Positions 36,160-45,522 of a DNA stretch of 64,000 nt are shown in pieces. The first letter of the stretch is position 1. Each line of letters starts with the position of its first letter. The notes below the pieces were generated by a model that did no database searches, was not told the DNA's origin, and was given only the letters and a program-made list of their open reading frames with translations. A program made the translations under genes and the position numbers. Location of the stretch: positions 1,364,001 through 1,428,000 of the forward strand of contig NZ_QFFJ01000002.1 of assembly GCF_003308995.1 (NCBI RefSeq). Direction: 5' to 3'. The stretch is from Chitinophaga flava. Lineage in GTDB: Bacteria > Bacteroidota > Bacteroidia > Chitinophagales > Chitinophagaceae.

Positions 36160-37089
36160 TTACTTTTTTGGACGGTCCTGTTTTTGCACCAGCTCTTCTT
36201 TTTCCAGGTCTTTCAGGATATTGTCGAGGATACCGTTGATAAACTGTCCACTTTGAGGAGTGCTATATGCCTTGGCGAGGTCAATGTATTCATTGATGGT
36301 CACCTTGGTAGGGATGGTGGGGAAGTAGAGGAATTCACAAACACCCATTTCCATCAGCAGCATGTCTACGGCGGCTATACGTTCCGGATCCCAGTTTTGC
36401 AGTTTGGGTTTGATGAGCTCCAGGCAGTATTCCTTTTTGTCGATCACGGTCAGCAGCAGTTCTCTCGCGTAGTCCAGTTTTTCCTTGCTGATCAGCTGGA
36501 GGAAGTTGAAGAGGTGCGGTTTGTTGAAATAATTGCCGATCAGGATGGTCATCATTTCTTCATCATCGCTCCAGTGAAGGAAAGTATCTTCCATATGCTG
36601 GATGAACAGCTCGTTTTTGGCCAGTATTTCTTTATAGATAAATTCCAGCATTTCCTTTTCACCAGCTTTGGTGCGGTTGTCATCCGCAATGTAGGCTTTG
36701 TAGGTGTCTGAAGCTACCAGTATATTATAAAGCTTTCTGATCAGATCATTATCGGTCAACGGACGCATTTTCCATTGTTCCAGGTTTACCTGAAAACCTC
36801 TGTCATTTTTAATCTGATAAATGAATTCGTTTCCTGCAATCTTGGTGTTCACCTGCAGGTCCTCGGCAGAGGGTAAGTGTTTGGAAGCACGGGTCTGTGC
36901 ATCGGTTTCCGCATATTGTCCTACCTGCACTACTGTATAAAGCAGGTACGTAAAGATCTGGCACGTCTGGTCCAGCTTTTCATTCAGAAGTCTGGTGGCC
37001 GTGCCCGGCTTGATGTTACTTTGCTCCATCGTTTCCAGGGCGTAAAGTGTTTGCATTACCTTTACCCGGATATTTCTTCTACTGATCAT
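36160..37089 (-). CDS. nusB: Transcription antitermination factor NusB (long form)
   Basis: RNA-binding all-helical protein acting with NusE in rRNA antitermination. The 309-residue chain starts MISRRNIRVKVMQTLYALE, the NusB helix 1 signature, and ends with the conserved core (FPTIPTKVTINEYIDLAKAYSTPQSGQFINGILDNIL). The central 150 residues are an insertion relative to the 140-residue E. coli protein, which is normal for Bacteroidota. It is the promoter-proximal gene of nusB-DUF1573-yajC and divergent from groES across 321 bp. Confidence 0.95.
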   Translation of the reverse strand: MISRRNIRVKVMQTLYALETMEQSNIKPGTATRLLNEKLDQTCQIFTYLLYTVVQVGQYAETDAQTRASKHLPSAEDLQVNTKIAGNEFIYQIKNDRGFQVNLEQWKMRPLTDNDLIRKLYNILVASDTYKAYIADDNRTKAGEKEMLEFIYKEILAKNELFIQHMEDTFLHWSDDEEMMTILIGNYFNKPHLFNFLQLISKEKLDYARELLLTVIDKKEYCLELIKPKLQNWDPERIAAVDMLLMEMGVCEFLYFPTIPTKVTINEYIDLAKAYSTPQSGQFINGILDNILKDLEKEELVQKQDRPKK

Positions 37090-37410
37090 CGTATAAAAAA
37101 GAACTGGTATAAGGGCGCAAAACTAGACAAAATATCTGACATTTGATGAAGGGTTATTGCGTTGATATTTCACAATTGGTTTTGAGAGATTTACCAAAGC
37201 GATGAAGACCACCTGTCATAATTAGATGAGATTTTTTTCAAATATTTAACTGACCTGTCATTTTTTCCTGTTGCTTGTCATGATTTGTCAGTAATAAAAG
37301 CCTGCAGTACATTCGCAATCTGCCAAATTTGACGATAAAGGGCTATTGGCATAATTCTCGTGGGCGAACAGCATTCTAAAATCAACTACTTTCTTTAAAT
37401 AAAAACTACT
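37090..37410. other. Divergent nusB-groES intergenic region with repeated TGTCA motifs
   Basis: A 321-bp non-coding stretch with no plausible gene. Four TGTCA words in the same orientation (37214, 37256, 37276, 37286) lie 40-115 bp upstream of the groES promoter. No CIRCE element (TTAGCACTC-N9-GAGTGCTAA) is visible. Confidence 0.5.
37328..37359 (+). promoter_or_regulatory. Probable groESL promoter
   Basis: TTTG at 37328-37331, 20-bp spacer, TAATTCTC at 37352-37359 (TAnnTTTG with two mismatches), 51 bp before the groES ATG. Confidence 0.5.
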
Positions 37411-37692
37411 ATGGCTAAGAAATTAAGTATTAAACCTTTAGCTGACAGGGTAATTGTTAAACCTGCAGCCGCAGAAGAGAAAACCGCAGGTGGTATCATT
37501 ATCCCGGATACTGCAAAAGAAAAACCTGTAAGAGGCACCGTGGTGGCCGCCGGTCCTGGTAAAAAAGATGAGCCGATCACTGTTAAAGTAGGTGATACTG
37601 TATTGTATGGTAAATACTCCGGACAGGAACTGCCTATCGACGGCGAAGACTTCCTGATCATGAGAGAGTCTGATATCCTGGCAATCGTTTAA
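37411..37692 (+). CDS. groES: Co-chaperonin GroES
   Basis: Heptameric lid of the GroEL chamber. The 93 residues contain KPLADRVIVKP at the N terminus, the mobile loop EEKTAGGIIIPDTAKEKP (with the GroEL-binding III), GTVVAAGPG and VLYGKYSGQELPIDGEDFLIM. It is complete and canonical. groEL follows after 50 bp. Confidence 0.98.
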   Translation: MAKKLSIKPLADRVIVKPAAAEEKTAGGIIIPDTAKEKPVRGTVVAAGPGKKDEPITVKVGDTVLYGKYSGQELPIDGEDFLIMRESDILAIV

Positions 37693-37742
37693 TTACAGTA
37701 GGTTGTTATCGTAAACAAAATTTTTAAAATACGCTAAGAATT

Positions 37743-39380
37743 ATGGCAAAACAATTATTCTTCAATATAGATGCCCGCAACAGAATGAAAAAGGGTGTAG
37801 ATACCCTGGCTGACGCGGTAAAAGTAACCCTCGGACCTAAAGGCCGTAACGTTGTTATCGAGAAAAAATTCGGTGCTCCCGGTGTAACTAAAGATGGTGT
37901 AACCGTTGCTAAAGAAATCGAACTGGAAGATCCTATCGAAAACATGGGCGCCCAGATGGTGAAAGAAGTAGCTTCCAAAACTGCTGACCTGGCAGGTGAT
38001 GGTACTACCACTGCTACCGTTCTGGCTCAGGCTATCATCGGCGAAGGTCTGAAAAACGTAGCTGCAGGTGCAAACCCAATGGACCTGAAACGCGGTATCG
38101 ATAAAGCGGTTAAAGCTGTTATCGAAAACCTGAAAAAACAATCTGAAAAAGTTGGTAACGACAACAAAAAAATCGAACAGGTTGCTTCCATCTCTGCTAA
38201 CAATGACTCCGAAATCGGTAAACTGATTGCTGAAGCAATGAAAAAAGTTACCAAAGACGGCGTTATCACTGTAGAAGAAGCAAAAGGTACTGACACTACT
38301 GTTGAAGTAGTTGAAGGTATGCAGTTCGACCGCGGTTACCTGTCTCCATACTTCATCACCAACAGCGAAAAAATGCAGGCTGAGCTGCAGAACCCTTACA
38401 TCCTGATCTACGATAAAAAGATCAGCACCATGAAGGATATCCTGCACATCCTGGAAAAAGTTGCTCAACAGGGCGCTCCGCTGGTAATCATCTCCGAAGA
38501 TCTGGAAGGTGAAGCACTGGCTACCCTGGTGGTAAACAAACTGCGTGGTACCCTGAAAGTAGCTGCAGTTAAAGCTCCTGGCTTCGGCGACAGAAGAAAA
38601 GACATGCTGCAGGACATCGCTACCCTCACCGGTGGTATCGTTATCAGCGAAGAACAAGGTTACAAACTGGAAAATGCTGACCTCACTTACCTGGGTAAAG
38701 CAGAATCCATCACTATCGATAAAGACAACACTACCGTTGTAGGTGGTAAAGGTCAGAAAAAAGATATCCAGGGCCGTATCGGTCAGATCAAAGCGCAGAT
38801 CGAAGTAACTACTTCTGACTACGACCGCGAAAAACTGCAGGAACGCCTGGCTAAACTGAGCGGCGGTGTTGCTGTACTGTACGTAGGTGCTGCTACCGAA
38901 GTGGAAATGAAAGAGAAAAAAGATCGCGTAGACGATGCTTTACACGCTACCCGCGCTGCCGTTGAAGAAGGTATCGTTCCTGGTGGTGGTGTGGCTTACA
39001 TCCGCGCTATCGAATCCCTGGAAAAACTGAAAGGCGAAAACGACGACGAACAAACTGGTATCCAGATCGTTAAACGCGCTGTGGAAGAGCCACTGCGTCA
39101 GATCACTGCTAACGCTGGTATCGAAGGTTCTATCGTAGTACAGAAAGTAAAAGAAGGTAAAGGTGATTTCGGTTTCAACGCTCGTACCGAAGTTTACGAA
39201 AAAATGCTGGCTGCGGGTGTTATCGACCCAACTAAAGTTAGCCGCATTGCCCTCGAAAACGCTGCATCCATCGCTGGTATGCTGCTGACTACCGAATGCG
39301 TAATCGCTGACAAACCAGAACCTAAATCTGCTGCTCCTGCTATGCCAGGCGGCGGACACGGTATGGGCATGGACTACTAA
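37743..39380 (+). CDS. groEL: Chaperonin GroEL
   Basis: ATP-driven folding chamber subunit, 545 residues. It has KVTLGPKGRNVVIEKKFGAP, the ATP-binding GDGTTTATVLAQAI, the apical domain EGMQFDRGYLSPYFITN, EEGIVPGGGVAYIRA near the C-terminal third, and the Gly-Met-rich tail GGGHGMGMDY. All features are normal. The codon choice is highly biased, in line with high expression. Cotranscribed with groES and followed by a strong terminator. Confidence 0.98.
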   Translation: MAKQLFFNIDARNRMKKGVDTLADAVKVTLGPKGRNVVIEKKFGAPGVTKDGVTVAKEIELEDPIENMGAQMVKEVASKTADLAGDGTTTATVLAQAIIGEGLKNVAAGANPMDLKRGIDKAVKAVIENLKKQSEKVGNDNKKIEQVASISANNDSEIGKLIAEAMKKVTKDGVITVEEAKGTDTTVEVVEGMQFDRGYLSPYFITNSEKMQAELQNPYILIYDKKISTMKDILHILEKVAQQGAPLVIISEDLEGEALATLVVNKLRGTLKVAAVKAPGFGDRRKDMLQDIATLTGGIVISEEQGYKLENADLTYLGKAESITIDKDNTTVVGGKGQKKDIQGRIGQIKAQIEVTTSDYDREKLQERLAKLSGGVAVLYVGAATEVEMKEKKDRVDDALHATRAAVEEGIVPGGGVAYIRAIESLEKLKGENDDEQTGIQIVKRAVEEPLRQITANAGIEGSIVVQKVKEGKGDFGFNARTEVYEKMLAAGVIDPTKVSRIALENAASIAGMLLTTECVIADKPEPKSAAPAMPGGGHGMGMDY

Positions 39381-39401
39381 TCAGTCTTATTACCATAAAG
39401 A

Positions 39402-39438
39402 AAAAAACTCCTGCAGGTTTTCCTGTAGGAGTTTTTTT
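39402..39438 (+). terminator. Intrinsic terminator of groESL
   Basis: AAAAAACTCCTGCAGG / CCTGTAGGAGTTTTTTT stem with a short T-loop and a T-tract. Confidence 0.92.
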
Positions 39439-39523
39439 TATCTTGTACTGTCTGCCGGTTGTAACTTTATTGCCTGTATACCGTTAAACTGGTACCCTAC
39501 AGACTTAAATTAAATAACACTGA

Positions 39524-40006
39524 ATGAAGCTATTGCTCAGAATAATAATAGCCTGTTTGCCAGTAGTACTGCTTTTCTCCTGTTCCAAAAAAACAGAGGA
39601 CGCAAGCATGGCTCCGATGGCAATGGTAGATGCCACTATACAACGTTATCTCTTTGCCCACAATGAGGTCGCCATCCGCGATTCCTTCGGCCTGTACTAC
39701 AGGATCATAACACCCGGTGACAGTATCCATTTTGTCAGGGATAACTCCATTGTTTCTGTAAACTATACCAACCAACTTATTGATGGCACTACCGTAGATG
39801 CCTCTTTTGATGTAACCAACTTCAATAACCGGACATTGAAGAATCATATTCCCGGCTGGCAGCTGGGCCTGCGGAAAATATCCAAAGGAGGTAGAATAAG
39901 GATGTATATACCACCTGTCCTCGCTTTTGGCTCTACAGGAGTGCCAGACATCATACCTCCCAACGCTATCCTCATCTCGGATGTGGAACTGGTAGATATC
40001 AAGTAG
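39524..40006 (+). CDS. FKBP-type peptidyl-prolyl isomerase lipoprotein, first of a tandem pair
   Basis: The 160-residue protein has signal peptide and lipobox LLFSC (Cys20), a short helix, and one FKBP domain: IVSVNYTNQLIDGT, HIPGWQLGLRKISKGGRIRMYIPP, AFGSTGVPDIIPPNAILISDVEL. It probably assists folding of periplasmic or surface proteins. The Phe-Asp pair usual after DGT is changed to Val-Asp (DGTTVDASF), so activity may be lower. It is adjacent to a paralogue 37 bp downstream and follows groESL, but a terminator separates them. Confidence 0.9.
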   Translation: MKLLLRIIIACLPVVLLFSCSKKTEDASMAPMAMVDATIQRYLFAHNEVAIRDSFGLYYRIITPGDSIHFVRDNSIVSVNYTNQLIDGTTVDASFDVTNFNNRTLKNHIPGWQLGLRKISKGGRIRMYIPPVLAFGSTGVPDIIPPNAILISDVELVDIK

Positions 40007-40043
40007 TCAATTATTGTATGATCATAAAATCCAAAGTCACTGA

Positions 40044-40523
40044 ATGAAGAAAGTTTTATTACTGGTCGGAGCATGCGTCGCGCTGCTGACCGCCTGTTCC
40101 AAGAAAGACAACAATACCGACACATTCGATCCGATCGCTCAGTTTGATAAAGATAGTGTCCTGATTGTCAATTACCTGAAGGCCAACAATATTACTGCCA
40201 CCCACGATCCGCGCAGTATCTTTTACAAAATCATCGACAGTGGTGTTGTGGCCAGCAAGCCTACCGTCACTAGTAATGTGACTGTAAAATACGCTGGTAC
40301 CTTCCTGGATGGTAAATCTTTCGACAGCAATGATAATATCAGCTTCGACCTGAATGGTGTCATCTATGGCTGGCAGGTAGGTATACCATTGATCGGAAAA
40401 GGTGGCCGTATTCAGTTATTTCTCCCATCCTATTATGCCTACGGACAATATGGTAGATCTGGTATTCCACCCAATACAGTATTGGTGTTTGATGTGACAT
40501 TGAAAGACTTTGTCAAAAAATAG
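40044..40523 (+). CDS. FKBP-type peptidyl-prolyl isomerase lipoprotein, second of a tandem pair
   Basis: The 159-residue protein has lipobox LLTAC (Cys18), KKDNNTDTFDPIAQFDKD, and an FKBP domain with the canonical DGKSFDSND pocket (Phe-Asp present), IYGWQVGIPLIGKGGRIQLFLPS and YGRSGIPPNTVLVFDVTL. It shares length, layout and the D-IQ/VNYLKANNIT-like helix region with the preceding gene, so the two are likely a tandem duplication. A terminator follows. Confidence 0.92.
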   Translation: MKKVLLLVGACVALLTACSKKDNNTDTFDPIAQFDKDSVLIVNYLKANNITATHDPRSIFYKIIDSGVVASKPTVTSNVTVKYAGTFLDGKSFDSNDNISFDLNGVIYGWQVGIPLIGKGGRIQLFLPSYYAYGQYGRSGIPPNTVLVFDVTLKDFVKK

Positions 40524-40548
40524 CTATTTATTATCAATATATAGGTAG

Positions 40549-40582
40549 AAGCAGCGGAGCCTCAGGCCACCGCTGCTTTTTT
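40549..40582 (+). terminator. Intrinsic terminator of the FKBP pair
   Basis: AGCAGCGG / CCGCTGCT stem, 12-base loop with its own GCCT/AGGC pairing, six T downstream. Confidence 0.88.
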
Positions 40583-40686
40583 ATGTACGCATGGCCATGT
40601 CGGAATAATGTAAATCGTTAAATATCTGCATCGCTAAATATCCAAATACCAAAATGGCCTATTTTTACAGATAAATCAATAATGTA

Positions 40687-42114
40687 GTGGCACACGAATG
40701 TATTTCCGTATTTGACATTTTTAAGATTGGCATTGGTCCGTCCAGCTCTCATACTTTAGGCCCCTGGCGGGCCGCACAACGTTTCCTGCGTGATCTGGAA
40801 GCCGACGGCAAACTGGCTGCGGTTACCGGTTTACAGGTACTGTTATATGGCTCTCTCGCCAAAACAGGCCATGGTCACGGTACTGACATCGCCGTTCTGC
40901 TCGGGCTCTGTGGAGATGATCCTGTTACCTTCGATGTCAGCAAAATCAACAGCAAAATAGATGACCTGCGACGCACCCGTAAAATGATGCTGGCAGGGAA
41001 ATATGAAATAGACTTCGATCCGGTGGAAGATATTGAATTCCTCTTTGAAGAATCTCTGCCTTTCCATCCCAATGCGCTGGTATTTCTTGTATCCTTCGCC
41101 GACGGCGACCAACGCGCTGCCACTTATTATTCCATCGGCGGCGGCTTTGTGGTGCAGGAAGGAGAGATCGGAGGTGGCACCACATCCGTAGATCTGCCTT
41201 TCCCGATCGATACTGCCCGTCAGTTGCTGCAATGGTGCATCAAAACCGGTTTCAGCATCTCTGAGCTCGTTATGGAAAATGAACTGGCTTGGAGGCCTGA
41301 GGCAGAAACCCGCAGTGGTGTGCTCAACATCTGGCGTGTAATGCAGGAATGTACCTATCGTGGATGTCATACTACCGGTGAACTGCCTGGTGGCCTGAAA
41401 GTGGCCCGCCGCGCCGCTGCACTCAATAAAAAACTGCTAAAAGGTCGCACTTATACCGACTATAACTCCTGGATAGAAGCAATCCGTGCCGGTGGAGCGC
41501 ATTTCACCTACACACTCGACTGGGTAAGCTGTTTCGCTCTCGCTGTGAATGAAGAAAATGCTTCCTTCGGCCGTGTAGTAACAGCACCTACCAACGGTGC
41601 GGCAGGCGTTATACCCGCTGTACTGCAGTATTTTATCGCTTTCTGTGATGGACTGCAGGACGACAAAATCATCCAGTTTCTGCTCACGGCCTCCGAAATA
41701 GGCAGCATCTTCAAAAAACGTTCTACCATCTCTGCTGCAATGGGTGGATGTCAGGCTGAAATAGGTGTTTCCTCTGCCATGGCCGCTGCTGCCCTGACTG
41801 AATGCCTCGGTGGTTCCCAGCGCCAGGTACTTATGGCCGCAGAAATAGCCATGGAACATCACTTGGGCCTTACCTGCGATCCTATCGGTGGACTGGTGCA
41901 GATACCCTGCATCGAAAGAAACACCATGGGCGCCATCAAGGCCATCACGGCCTCCCAGCTGGCCCTGCAAAGCAATCCTGAGCTGGCAAAGGTTTCTCTC
42001 GACGCAGTCGTAAAAACCATGTGGGAAACTGCACTGGACATGAACTCCAAATACAAGGAGACCTCCGATGGTGGCCTCGCAGTAAACATTCCTATCAGTC
42101 TGAGTGAATGCTAA
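40687..42114 (+). CDS. sdaA: L-serine ammonia-lyase (iron-sulfur dependent, single chain)
   Basis: Deaminates L-serine to pyruvate in the cytosol. The 475 residues are in the single-polypeptide type II layout: the beta domain at the N terminus opens SVFDIFKIGIGPSSSHTLGPWRAA. The alpha domain has the catalytic loop APTNGAAGVIPAVLQY and Cys residues expected to bind the [4Fe-4S] cluster (AAMGGCQAEIG, LTCDPIGGLVQIPCIERN). The start is GTG, with no upstream in-frame ATG before a stop. An ATG-TAG minimal ORF in another frame overlaps the start codon by one base. It is monocistronic or paired with the next gene (127 bp gap). Confidence 0.95.
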   Translation: MAHECISVFDIFKIGIGPSSSHTLGPWRAAQRFLRDLEADGKLAAVTGLQVLLYGSLAKTGHGHGTDIAVLLGLCGDDPVTFDVSKINSKIDDLRRTRKMMLAGKYEIDFDPVEDIEFLFEESLPFHPNALVFLVSFADGDQRAATYYSIGGGFVVQEGEIGGGTTSVDLPFPIDTARQLLQWCIKTGFSISELVMENELAWRPEAETRSGVLNIWRVMQECTYRGCHTTGELPGGLKVARRAAALNKKLLKGRTYTDYNSWIEAIRAGGAHFTYTLDWVSCFALAVNEENASFGRVVTAPTNGAAGVIPAVLQYFIAFCDGLQDDKIIQFLLTASEIGSIFKKRSTISAAMGGCQAEIGVSSAMAAAALTECLGGSQRQVLMAAEIAMEHHLGLTCDPIGGLVQIPCIERNTMGAIKAITASQLALQSNPELAKVSLDAVVKTMWETALDMNSKYKETSDGGLAVNIPISLSEC

Positions 42115-42145
42115 TGTCATAGACACTTCACGGATATACCATACC

Positions 42146-42220
42146 TGTGGTACTGAGCATAGATTTAAATATGATTATATTACAAAAGAAACATATTTTC
42201 GTTCTGCGCTCAGTACCGCA
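42146..42220. repeat. Inverted repeat upstream of the 934-residue protein gene
   Basis: TGTGGTACTGAGC (42146-42158) and GCTCAGTACCGCA (42208-42220) are complementary with one mismatch around a 49-base AT-rich loop. It may be a weak terminator for sdaA or a regulatory site. Confidence 0.45.
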
Positions 42221-42241
42221 ACATGTAATCCGTAATTATCT

Positions 42242-45046
42242 ATGCGTCTACTTCTTTGCCTCCTCTTATTGTCAACTTCCGTAGCTGCACAGCAGTTCGG
42301 CGGGAACCCTCCCTCCCTGAAATGGCAACAGATCAATACAGATACCGTCCGCGTTATTTTTCCCAAGGGAATGAATACGCAGGGAGAACGTGTAGTCAAT
42401 ATCGTTACCTGGCTCAACAAATATACCCGCTCTTCTATCGGTAATCTGGAACGTAAGGTAGATATCGTATTGCAGAACCAGACGATGCAGTCCAACGGAT
42501 ATGTGCAGCTCGGCCCTTTCCGTTCTGAGTTTTATCTCGCCCCGTCACCGTCTTCACAAGACCTGGGCTCCCTTGACTGGGTAGAACAGCTGTCGCTCCA
42601 CGAATACCGGCATGTTCTCCAAAACATGAACTTCCGGCAGGGCGTGTCTAAAGTGTTTTCTTATCTCGGAGGACAGCTCGGACAGGCTGCTGCTACCAAT
42701 GTAGCCGTACCTAACTGGTTCTGGGAGGGAGATGCCGTCATCAACGAAACAGCTTTCAGTTCTCAGGGCCGGGGACGTCTACCTGCCTTCTTTGACGGAT
42801 TCCGCGCATTGTCCCTTGCTGGTAAACGATACGACTATATGAAAATACGCAACGGTTCTTACCGCGATTTCATACCAGATCATTACCCGCTTGGCTATCT
42901 GCTTTCCACCTACGGTCGTGAACATTATGGCAACGACTTCTGGAAAGGTGTCACCAGCGATGCTGTACGTTACCGGGGAGTCTTTTATCCTTTCTCCCAA
43001 AGTCTGAAAAGAAGAACCGGCAAAAACATCACAGCCTTTTACCAGGCCATGCTGCAAGAATACCAGCCACAATGGAACCAGTACGCAGCCCGTCCCGACA
43101 CCACGCCGGCCGTACCTATGACAGCCGCATCCCGCACCGTTACCAACTATAAATATGTATATGCCGCCGGTAACAACGAATGGATCGTGCTGAAAGACGC
43201 CTTTAACAAAGTGCCAGGTATCTACCGTATTAACAGCACAGGAAAAGAGCATTTGCTGGTAAGGCCTGGTATTGTATATAATGATTTTTTCAGCTATCGC
43301 AACCAGCGTATCGTATGGGCTGCTGCCCGGTTTGATGCCCGCTGGGGATGGAAAGACTTTTCTGTAATACGTGTGCATGATAACGCTAACGGTACTACGA
43401 AAACTATCTCTCCCCGTGGCAAATTCTTCTCTCCCGATATCAGCGCCAACGGACAGCAGGTAGTGGCTGTAGCTACCACACCCGGTATGCAGTACAGCTT
43501 GCAGCTGATCAATGCCACCACAGGCACTATAGAAAAAGTGTTGCCCAATCCTGATAATCTGTATTATACCTTCCCACGCTTTACTGCCGACGACAAAGCC
43601 GTGATCAGTGCGGTACGCAACGGAAAAGGGGAGATGGCCCTGGTACAGCAATCGCTAGCCACCGGAGAAATCACACCGCTTACGCCCTTCAGCTTTATAG
43701 TACTGGGCATACCGGCTGTACAGGGAGATACCGTCTACTTTACAGCTTCCACTAAAGATGTAAACAACGTATACGCCCTGACATTGGCAGACCATAAAAC
43801 CTATGCCATTACAGACAGGGGTAACAGCGCTCTGCATATGGCACCCGCACCACAGCAGGATAGCCTCGTATTCAGTGAGTTTACCGCCGAAGGTTACCGC
43901 CTCTACCATGCTCCGCTGAAAACAGCCCCCTGGAAGGAGATAGCGGTCAACGAGCCACAGCATAGCAAATGGTTACAGCCGCCAGCAGAAGAAGGTGCCA
44001 ATATCCTGGACAAAGTGCCACACGATTCGTTACCGGTCAGAAAATATGCGCTGTTTACAAGACCCTTTAACTTCCACAGCTGGGTACCTTCTTTTAATGA
44101 TCCTAACTATAGCATTTCCCTGCTGGGTGAAAATATTCTCAATACTACTAATACTTCCATCGGTTATAGCTACAACCGTAACGAAGGAAGTTCTGACCTG
44201 AACGCCAGCTTTACCTTTGCTGGCTGGTTCCCATACCTGACTACCGGCATCGATTATACGATAGACCGCAACGCACTGGTGCCCAATATGGGCCGCCTCT
44301 ATTGGAATGAACTCACCTGGCACGCAGGCTTCTCTGTTCCGCTCAACCTCTCGTCTGGTCTGTATAACCGTAATATTGTTTTCGGTAGCAACTACAATAT
44401 CCTGCACCGAGATCCTCAGGGTAATTTTAAGTTCAGAAACAACAACCTGCAATACCTGAGCAACCACATTGTCTTCAGCAATATGCGGATAAAAGCCCGC
44501 CAGAATATCTTCAGCCATTTTGGCCAATACATCGCTATACAGTACAACCACTCCCTGGGCGATCCTTTTGCAGAGCAGTTCTATGGCCGGCTGGATCAGT
44601 ATCTGCCAGGTTTATGGCAGAACCACAACCTGGTATTGCAGGCCGCCTATCAGCAACGTGATCAGCAGTTCAACTACAGCTTTACTGACAACTTCGTTTA
44701 TGCGAGAGGGTACAATACCCCCTTCTACGACCGTATTTATAAGCTGGGAGCCAACTACCACCTGCCGCTAGCATACCCCGACTGGGGCTTTGCCCAGATC
44801 CTGTATTTCAACCGTATCCGGGGCAACCTCTTCTATGACTACAGCATAGCACACGATTTCATCGCGAAGAAAGACAACCGGTATACCTCCGCAGGTGCAG
44901 AGCTATTCCTCGATACCCGGATCGGTAATACCTTACCGTTTACCTGCGGGGTGCGCTTCAGCCACCTTTTTGACAAAGACCCGTCCGATAATGCGCAAAA
45001 CAGGGTGGATTTTATATTGCCGCTGCAGCAGCTGTTTAATTATTAA
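42242..45046 (+). CDS. Large exported protein: gluzincin-like peptidase domain, beta-propeller and outer-membrane barrel-like C terminus
   Basis: The protein has 934 residues with a signal peptide ending near VAAQ. Residues about 25-290 form an M1/MA-like zinc peptidase: HEYRH at 120-124 fits HExxH, and NWFWEGDAV (Glu162) fits the third-ligand glutamate helix. Residues about 300-600 show repeated strands like a TolB-type propeller (GIYRINSTGKEHLLVRP, SPDISANGQQVVAVA, YYTFPRFTADDKAVIS). From about 620 the pattern of alternating aromatic strands (NTSIGYSYNRNEGSSDL, PYLTTGIDYTIDRN) and a C-terminal Tyr (QQLFNY) fits a surface-exposed barrel. The domain calls are my reading of patterns, and the family has no known function. 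Confidence 0.75.
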   Translation: MRLLLCLLLLSTSVAAQQFGGNPPSLKWQQINTDTVRVIFPKGMNTQGERVVNIVTWLNKYTRSSIGNLERKVDIVLQNQTMQSNGYVQLGPFRSEFYLAPSPSSQDLGSLDWVEQLSLHEYRHVLQNMNFRQGVSKVFSYLGGQLGQAAATNVAVPNWFWEGDAVINETAFSSQGRGRLPAFFDGFRALSLAGKRYDYMKIRNGSYRDFIPDHYPLGYLLSTYGREHYGNDFWKGVTSDAVRYRGVFYPFSQSLKRRTGKNITAFYQAMLQEYQPQWNQYAARPDTTPAVPMTAASRTVTNYKYVYAAGNNEWIVLKDAFNKVPGIYRINSTGKEHLLVRPGIVYNDFFSYRNQRIVWAAARFDARWGWKDFSVIRVHDNANGTTKTISPRGKFFSPDISANGQQVVAVATTPGMQYSLQLINATTGTIEKVLPNPDNLYYTFPRFTADDKAVISAVRNGKGEMALVQQSLATGEITPLTPFSFIVLGIPAVQGDTVYFTASTKDVNNVYALTLADHKTYAITDRGNSALHMAPAPQQDSLVFSEFTAEGYRLYHAPLKTAPWKEIAVNEPQHSKWLQPPAEEGANILDKVPHDSLPVRKYALFTRPFNFHSWVPSFNDPNYSISLLGENILNTTNTSIGYSYNRNEGSSDLNASFTFAGWFPYLTTGIDYTIDRNALVPNMGRLYWNELTWHAGFSVPLNLSSGLYNRNIVFGSNYNILHRDPQGNFKFRNNNLQYLSNHIVFSNMRIKARQNIFSHFGQYIAIQYNHSLGDPFAEQFYGRLDQYLPGLWQNHNLVLQAAYQQRDQQFNYSFTDNFVYARGYNTPFYDRIYKLGANYHLPLAYPDWGFAQILYFNRIRGNLFYDYSIAHDFIAKKDNRYTSAGAELFLDTRIGNTLPFTCGVRFSHLFDKDPSDNAQNRVDFILPLQQLFNY

Positions 45047-45117
45047 AGTATAACCAGAAAATTTCAATTAATTATCCTCACTTGGAAAGAAACTTGCGTT
45101 AGTAATACAATTTAAAC

Positions 45118-45522
45118 ATGGAGCAGCACTTAAATGCCGTTTGGCATTTTCCAGTAATGATTTTTGTATCATTCATTGTATTTTATTTAGTTATTTGGAT
45201 AGTATTAGGCAAACAAGAGTTTACTCGTAAATTCCACCTGATCCTTATACTTTCAATTTTTACCATAATCATTGGAATGCTATTTGGAAAATATGGAGCA
45301 AATTGGGGTTTGAAATGGTGGATATATTATCCTGTACCAATGTTAATGAATGTCCTCTTACCGCCGATAGTTCTGAAAATGAGTGCTAAAAAGACAATCC
45401 TATATTTGATACTAAGCTTTTTGTCAGCACCATTTATACATTTCTTGTTTTCGTTTTTTTTAAATTGGCCAGAGTACATGCCATTTTGGAACATTCCGTA
45501 TATAAAAAATCTATTACCCTGA
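45118..45522 (+). CDS. Small AT-rich integral membrane protein of unknown function
   Basis: The 134-residue protein has about four hydrophobic helices (VMIFVSFIVFYLVIWIVL, LILILSIFTIIIGMLF, YPVPMLMNVLLPPIVL, ILYLILSFLSAPFIHFLF). I recognise no family. The codons are clearly A/T-richer (ATA, TTA, AAA, AAT) than in flanking genes, which use C/G in third positions. Together with its place 91 bp from the CRISPR array, this suggests it came with horizontally acquired DNA. No partner gene is adjacent. Confidence 0.65.
   Translation: MEQHLNAVWHFPVMIFVSFIVFYLVIWIVLGKQEFTRKFHLILILSIFTIIIGMLFGKYGANWGLKWWIYYPVPMLMNVLLPPIVLKMSAKKTILYLILSFLSAPFIHFLFSFFLNWPEYMPFWNIPYIKNLLP

Noticed and set aside
37310..37370. 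A sigma-70 (TTGACG / CATAAT) promoter before groES
   Set aside because: The spacing (15 bp) is short and the organism's primary sigma prefers TTTG / TAnnTTTG, which also fits here with 20-bp spacing.
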